A stretch of 64,000 bases of DNA, from contig JANBQS010000002.1 of NCBI GenBank assembly GCA_027577415.1, positions 1-64,000 on the forward strand. The letters are read 5' to 3'. This DNA comes from Coemansia sp. RSA 922. Taxonomy: Eukaryota; Kickxellomycota; Kickxellomycetes; Kickxellales; Kickxellaceae. Every line of letters starts with the position of its first letter. Positions within the stretch are counted from its first letter, which is position 1. This document shows positions 60,157-64,000 of this stretch, piece after piece. The position numbers and the translations under genes are program-made. Below the pieces are notes generated by a model that was not told the DNA's origin, did no database searches, and saw only the letters and a program-made list of their open reading frames with translations.

Positions 60157-62594
60157 ACAAAGGGGGTTTGTTGTGTCCACCCGGAATAGCAGCCATCCAA
60201 TTATCTTTTCACTATTACTCGTTATGCATCTAATTATAAATGCGCACTTGTTAACAATTCCTTTGTAATAATGACACGTTGGTTGACTCTGAAGTTACGT
60301 GAGATTCGCTGACACTCGGGTACATGAAAAATAAAACATGTGTTGTCGCTAGAGGTACAAAAGTTACTAAAGGAGGGAAATCCACACGAAACAATCATTT
60401 TCGTGGCGTGTTGGACTGGCAAGGCGATTGTTGTTGTAAGGCCACTCGAGTGAGAAGGTATGTGAACGGAATACTAGAGGGCAATGTATTTTTTTCCTTC
60501 GTTGTATGTATCTCCTCCAGTCGGCACTTTGTCCCTTTCTCGGTTGTTGTGAAGTAGGTGGCGGCAGAGGTGCTTTGTGCAAGTCGCCGTGCGTTTTTAT
60601 TTTCATGAGCAATTCTCATGAGATGGCTCTGAATACATGCCTTGAAAAAGTAAAGTAGCGTGCGTTTTCTATGCCAAGGCCAAGTGTGGCAAGCACAAAA
60701 AGATGGGACAAAATGGACGTGCGCTATTTTGCGGCGACGTGTGGAATACAGAAGCGAGTTACTCCCATGTGCAAAATGCACTACGTGGCCAAGAGGAAAG
60801 TTTTTTTTTTTTTTTTTTTTTGGTGTATGGTGGCGGAAGCAACAACAAGGCTGGTAAGCCAAGGCGCGGGATATTTTCCTTTTCTCTTTGCCGTTTTTGG
60901 ACTAGGCCTATTGGGTGCAATCCCAAAAAATGCACCCGTACTCCAATTGTTTCCAAAAAATGGCTACGAAGGATGGGGAGGGGAGAGTATCGCCTAGCCA
61001 GGCCGTATGGCTCTACCCAATGGAAACAAATCTACTAGAGAAGCCAATTTTTGACAAGTCTCGACACGCACACAAATTCCCTTTCTCTGTGCAGAATGCA
61101 GCCAAGTGTGAATAACCACGTTCAGAATAGACAGAAGGCAGGCTCAAGAAATGAATGGCTCACCTACTATTTAGGCTCGCTAGCGCGCCTCACTCCCACC
61201 TTATTGGGAACAAGCAAGCCAGGGCTATATATCCGCCCCCTTTTTCATTGCGCGCTAACAAGGAAAAAAGAGAAGCTCACACACGCCTACTAGACAACAG
61301 AGGGGCGCTTTGTGCCGTACTCTCCAAGAAAGGACATGTTTGAGCCACGGGATGTTTTTGTCTGGCGCGACCCGCGGGGGGGGGGGTTCTCAGATACACC
61401 CCCTCGTTCCTTTTACTGGCGACTGCGAGCTATTTTGTGATTGGGCAAAGCGGGGCATGTATTGTATTTATGGCTGGGGGGTGTGGCAGGCACAATGGGC
61501 GACAAGAGCACTGCTCTTTGCAGGCAGAGCAAAAGAAGAGAGAGAACAGACAATGAGCCGGGGCAGGCGGTGCGGTTGCGAGTCATGGGCACCTATGCAC
61601 CCCTCCCCCTCCCCTTCCAACACCCCGGGGGCTTTGCATGCGACAGGCTTGGGATGGGCAAAGACGCGCATGAGAGGGAGGCGCCGCGCTGGCTGCACCC
61701 GCCGCCGCCCAGCAGCGCAGCGCAGCAGCACACCACACAGCAAGCGGCAAGCAACATCGGCCAACCCGGTACGCTCATCTTCTCCCAGTGCCCTTTTTTT
61801 CTGGTTGGCGGATTTGCTCTCCTGGGCGGCAGCAGGAAGAGAAGGGGGAGGCGGGCACTCAAAAATCCGGGTATATATATCACAAAAGCAGGCCTGGCGT
61901 GCGCCAAACAAAAAACACAAGCCCTGGTCACCTTTTAAGATTCCCATCTCCTTTTCCTTTTTTATTCCCTACTTCAACTTGTTAGCTATTGCGCTTGTTG
62001 CGCACGAAACACACTCCTTTTCCCTATCTCTCGAGTCTGGCTCTCATCACTGCTCCAACAGTCTTGCATAAGTCTTTTCCCCCTCCCGATTGCCGACATA
62101 GGTCTTTTTATCTTCTTTTGAGCTTGTTTGGCCAAGGCACATCTTCAATCTTTGTTCAAAAAGGAACCGTATATTTATTCGCGGACCGCCATCGCTCCTT
62201 TTATTTTTTTTATCCAGGCTGAGCGGTAGAGCCAATCTCTGCAGACCTCTCGCGTAGTTGTTCGCACTCTCTCCCTCCTCCTCGGTATACACGAGTGGCG
62301 CCGTTGGCAGTTGTGTCCCGCCGCACTCCCCATTTTTTTTTTTCAGCACCTTGTTCAGGCGCACTAGCAAACAATAGCCTCAGGCAGGACAAGGCCATAG
62401 CGGGCATACACCATAGCAGGTTTTCACACCTTGCCTCTCTTTCTGCTTCTTTGCTTTTCTTATTCACCCTATCTCTTATTGCCCACATTGCGCCTTCTTT
62501 CTATATCGGACCAGCTGCATCACCCACCTGTTGATTGCCCTGCGAAACAAAGCTTGGGTGTCACCCGCTCAGAGATAGATACATTCTTTCGTCG
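60157..62594. promoter_or_regulatory. Long upstream region of the homeobox gene
   Basis: About 2.4 kb with no convincing gene. A 21-base T run lies at 60801-60821 and an 11-base G run at 61376-61386. TATA-like boxes occur at 61224-61231 (CTATATAT) and about 61869-61878 (GTATATATAT). From about 61930 the strand is strongly C/T-rich, as in a long 5' leader, up to the ATG at 62595. Long regulatory regions suit a developmental regulator. Several short open frames here look random. Confidence 0.45.
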
Positions 62595-64000
62595 ATGGCT
62601 CAGAACTCGCGGCCGTATGACGCCGCCGCCGCCGAGCGCAGCATTATGCATCTCCTTCCGTCGTCGCAACATCCCCGGCAGAACCACAGCGCGTCGATGG
62701 TGGGGTTTGGCGGAAACGGAGGGTCGCAGATACCTCTAATGGGATGCCAGCAGCAGCAGCAGCTCATGTCGCCGCCGGCGTCGGGACGCAGCATGCCACA
62801 ACAGCCAACCGCGTCTGCCGCAGCGGGCGGCGGGCAGCTGAAGCAGAGCTTCTACAACCCATACCAGGTAAAGCACCGGCGACGGACGACCAAGGATCAG
62901 CTGGCGCTGCTGGAGGGGACATTTGAGCACACGCCAAAGCCGTCGTCGGAGCTGCGCAAGTCGCTGGCGAGCAACTTGTGCATGACGGCGCGCGAGGTGC
63001 AGATCTGGTTCCAGAACCGTCGCGCCAAGCAGAAGAATATCAATATGCGTGCCACGTCCGCCACCAAGACCAGCGCGGACTGCTCGCCTGTCCTGTCGCC
63101 CGTCGACATGGCAGCATCGCCCACAGACAAGCTCGAGCGCGCGGGCAGCGCTGAGCACCCGGCTGCTGTTGCCACCAAAGAGACACATCGCAGACACTCC
63201 GACATCCCCGTGTCGTTCATTCACTGCGAGCCGCCACTGGGAGTGGCTACGTGCGGTCCAATCGAGAACCAATTGGCAGCAGCCGCCGCCGCTCTACTCC
63301 CCTCTACTGCGATGGTTGCCACAATGCCTGCTACTGCGCATGTCGAGCCCAGTCCCCCGCCAGCACTCGCCACCCAGCCGTCGACTTGCTCTCCGCAGAG
63401 GATGCTCTTCCAGCAGACGCTCGATGCCGCCGCCGCGGCTGCTGCCTCTTCGTCGTCGATGCCCTGTGCCATACCCACCCATCATCATCCGCCGCCGCCT
63501 TCTCTGCCGCCCAGGCAACAACAGCAGCAGCAGCAGCAGCATCTTCCACACAAGAAGCACAAGCACTCGGCTGGCGGCAGAGGCAGCAACACCGACCGCT
63601 ACCACACGGCGCGCGTGCACCAGGAGGCATTCGACGGTACAAACAAGCTGCCACTCAAGCCCGACGACTTTTCGCCGCACTCGGCTGACGACCAATTCAG
63701 CATGTTGGATCCCTCCAATCTGCCCATGTTCATGATGCCCATGCATGGCGGCGGGCCAAACATGGTTGGTGCCTCCAACATTGGCTCGTCGATGAACTTT
63801 TCGTCGCCTGGACATCAGTCCTCGTCAATGCCCGGTGCTATGAGCTTTGGTACTGCCAGTTCTAGTATGTACTGGAACATGCCCTACGCCTCGCAACACC
63901 AGCAGCCCGGTTTTGCCGCGTCGTCATCTATGCCATCAACCGACATGTCCACGCTGTTTAATGGCTTGCTTGGCTTGAGCCCTACCAGCCCCTACTCGAG
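62595..64000 (+). CDS. Homeobox transcription factor, 3' end beyond window
   Basis: DNA-binding regulator. The frame is open from the ATG at 62595 to the window end, 468 codons, with no stop. The homeodomain is at about 93-149: KHRRRTTKDQLALLEGTFE, then MTAREVQIWFQNRRAKQKN with the recognition-helix residues Trp, Phe, Asn and Arg intact. It is a standard 60-residue type, not TALE. The flanks are low-complexity: Gln5 near 62749, an Ala run near 63430, Gln8 near 63517, Met/Ser/Pro-rich near the end. It resembles fungal Phx1/Yox1-like factors only in the homeodomain, so the role is unknown. CAG GTA at 62866-62871 could be read as a donor, but the frame runs through into the homeodomain. Confidence 0.9.
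   Translation, partial: MAQNSRPYDAAAAERSIMHLLPSSQHPRQNHSASMVGFGGNGGSQIPLMGCQQQQQLMSPPASGRSMPQQPTASAAAGGGQLKQSFYNPYQVKHRRRTTKDQLALLEGTFEHTPKPSSELRKSLASNLCMTAREVQIWFQNRRAKQKNINMRATSATKTSADCSPVLSPVDMAASPTDKLERAGSAEHPAAVATKETHRRHSDIPVSFIHCEPPLGVATCGPIENQLAAAAAALLPSTAMVATMPATAHVEPSPPPALATQPSTCSPQRMLFQQTLDAAAAAAASSSSMPCAIPTHHHPPPPSLPPRQQQQQQQQHLPHKKHKHSAGGRGSNTDRYHTARVHQEAFDGTNKLPLKPDDFSPHSADDQFSMLDPSNLPMFMMPMHGGGPNMVGASNIGSSMNFSSPGHQSSSMPGAMSFGTASSSMYWNMPYASQHQQPGFAASSSMPSTDMSTLFNGLLGLSPTSPYS

Overview
The window is nuclear DNA from a fungus. It is gene-dense and carries about 17 recognisable eukaryotic genes: Vps15, a class V-like myosin, a Ras GTPase, a SAM-RA-kinase MAPKKK of Ste11/Byr2 type, Rab11/Ypt31, malate dehydrogenase, a Num1/ApsA-like cortical anchor, a PHD/ePHD chromatin protein, Paf1, cytosolic TrpRS, a Mix17 twin-CX9C protein, an Osh3-like oxysterol-binding protein, zuotin, Sly1, Tom70, a Kap123/importin-4 karyopherin and a homeobox factor. 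Introns are GT..AG with strong GTAAGT-type donors and (T)AG acceptors. The zuotin lacks the C-terminal SANT domains of animal orthologues, and the Mcp5-type PH domain and Osh3 architecture are also fungal. Long intronless, GC-rich reading frames fit an early-diverging, Kickxella-like lineage, but that placement is an inference. All exon joins were found by eye from reading-frame continuity.

Layout. 1-5.4 kb is a decayed, gene-poor block: an 82-bp tandem duplication, a broken leucine-rich-repeat gene (+), a broken gene ending in a Gcr1_C-like domain (-), and one intact AT-rich orphan ORF. 5.4-13.2 kb holds VPS15 (+) and a myosin (-), tail to tail with 32 bp between stop codons. 13.8-19.8 kb holds a Ras GTPase and, upstream of it on the same strand, the Ste11/Byr2-type MAPKKK. 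20.2-22.5 kb holds RAB11 (+) and MDH (-), convergent. 23.1-30.4 kb is one giant cortical-anchor gene (-). 30.4-33.7 kb is a long spacer with only a weak candidate spliced gene. 33.7-42.1 kb holds the PHD/ePHD gene (+), PAF1 (-), WRS1 (+) and MIX17 (-). 42.3-47.7 kb holds OSH3 (+), a second AT-rich orphan ORF (-) and ZUO1 (+). 47.8-52.0 kb holds SLY1 and TOM70 (both -). 52.3-60.2 kb is a 12-exon KAP123. 60.2-62.6 kb is a long upstream region leading to a homeobox gene (+) that runs off the window end.

There is no operon logic. Many genes serve membrane traffic, polarity and organelle targeting (Vps15, myosin, Rab11, Osh3, Sly1, Tom70, cortical anchor), but only the Ras/MAPKKK pair suggests a direct pathway link between neighbours. 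Divergent pairs that share short promoters are MAPKKK/RAB11, PAF1/WRS1, MIX17/OSH3 and TOM70/KAP123. I saw no complete transposon, CRISPR array, rRNA or convincing tRNA. The most unusual points are the Vps15 lacking the ATP-binding lysine, the class V-like motor without a DIL tail, the Ras/Byr2 linkage, and the two orphan AT-rich ORFs.
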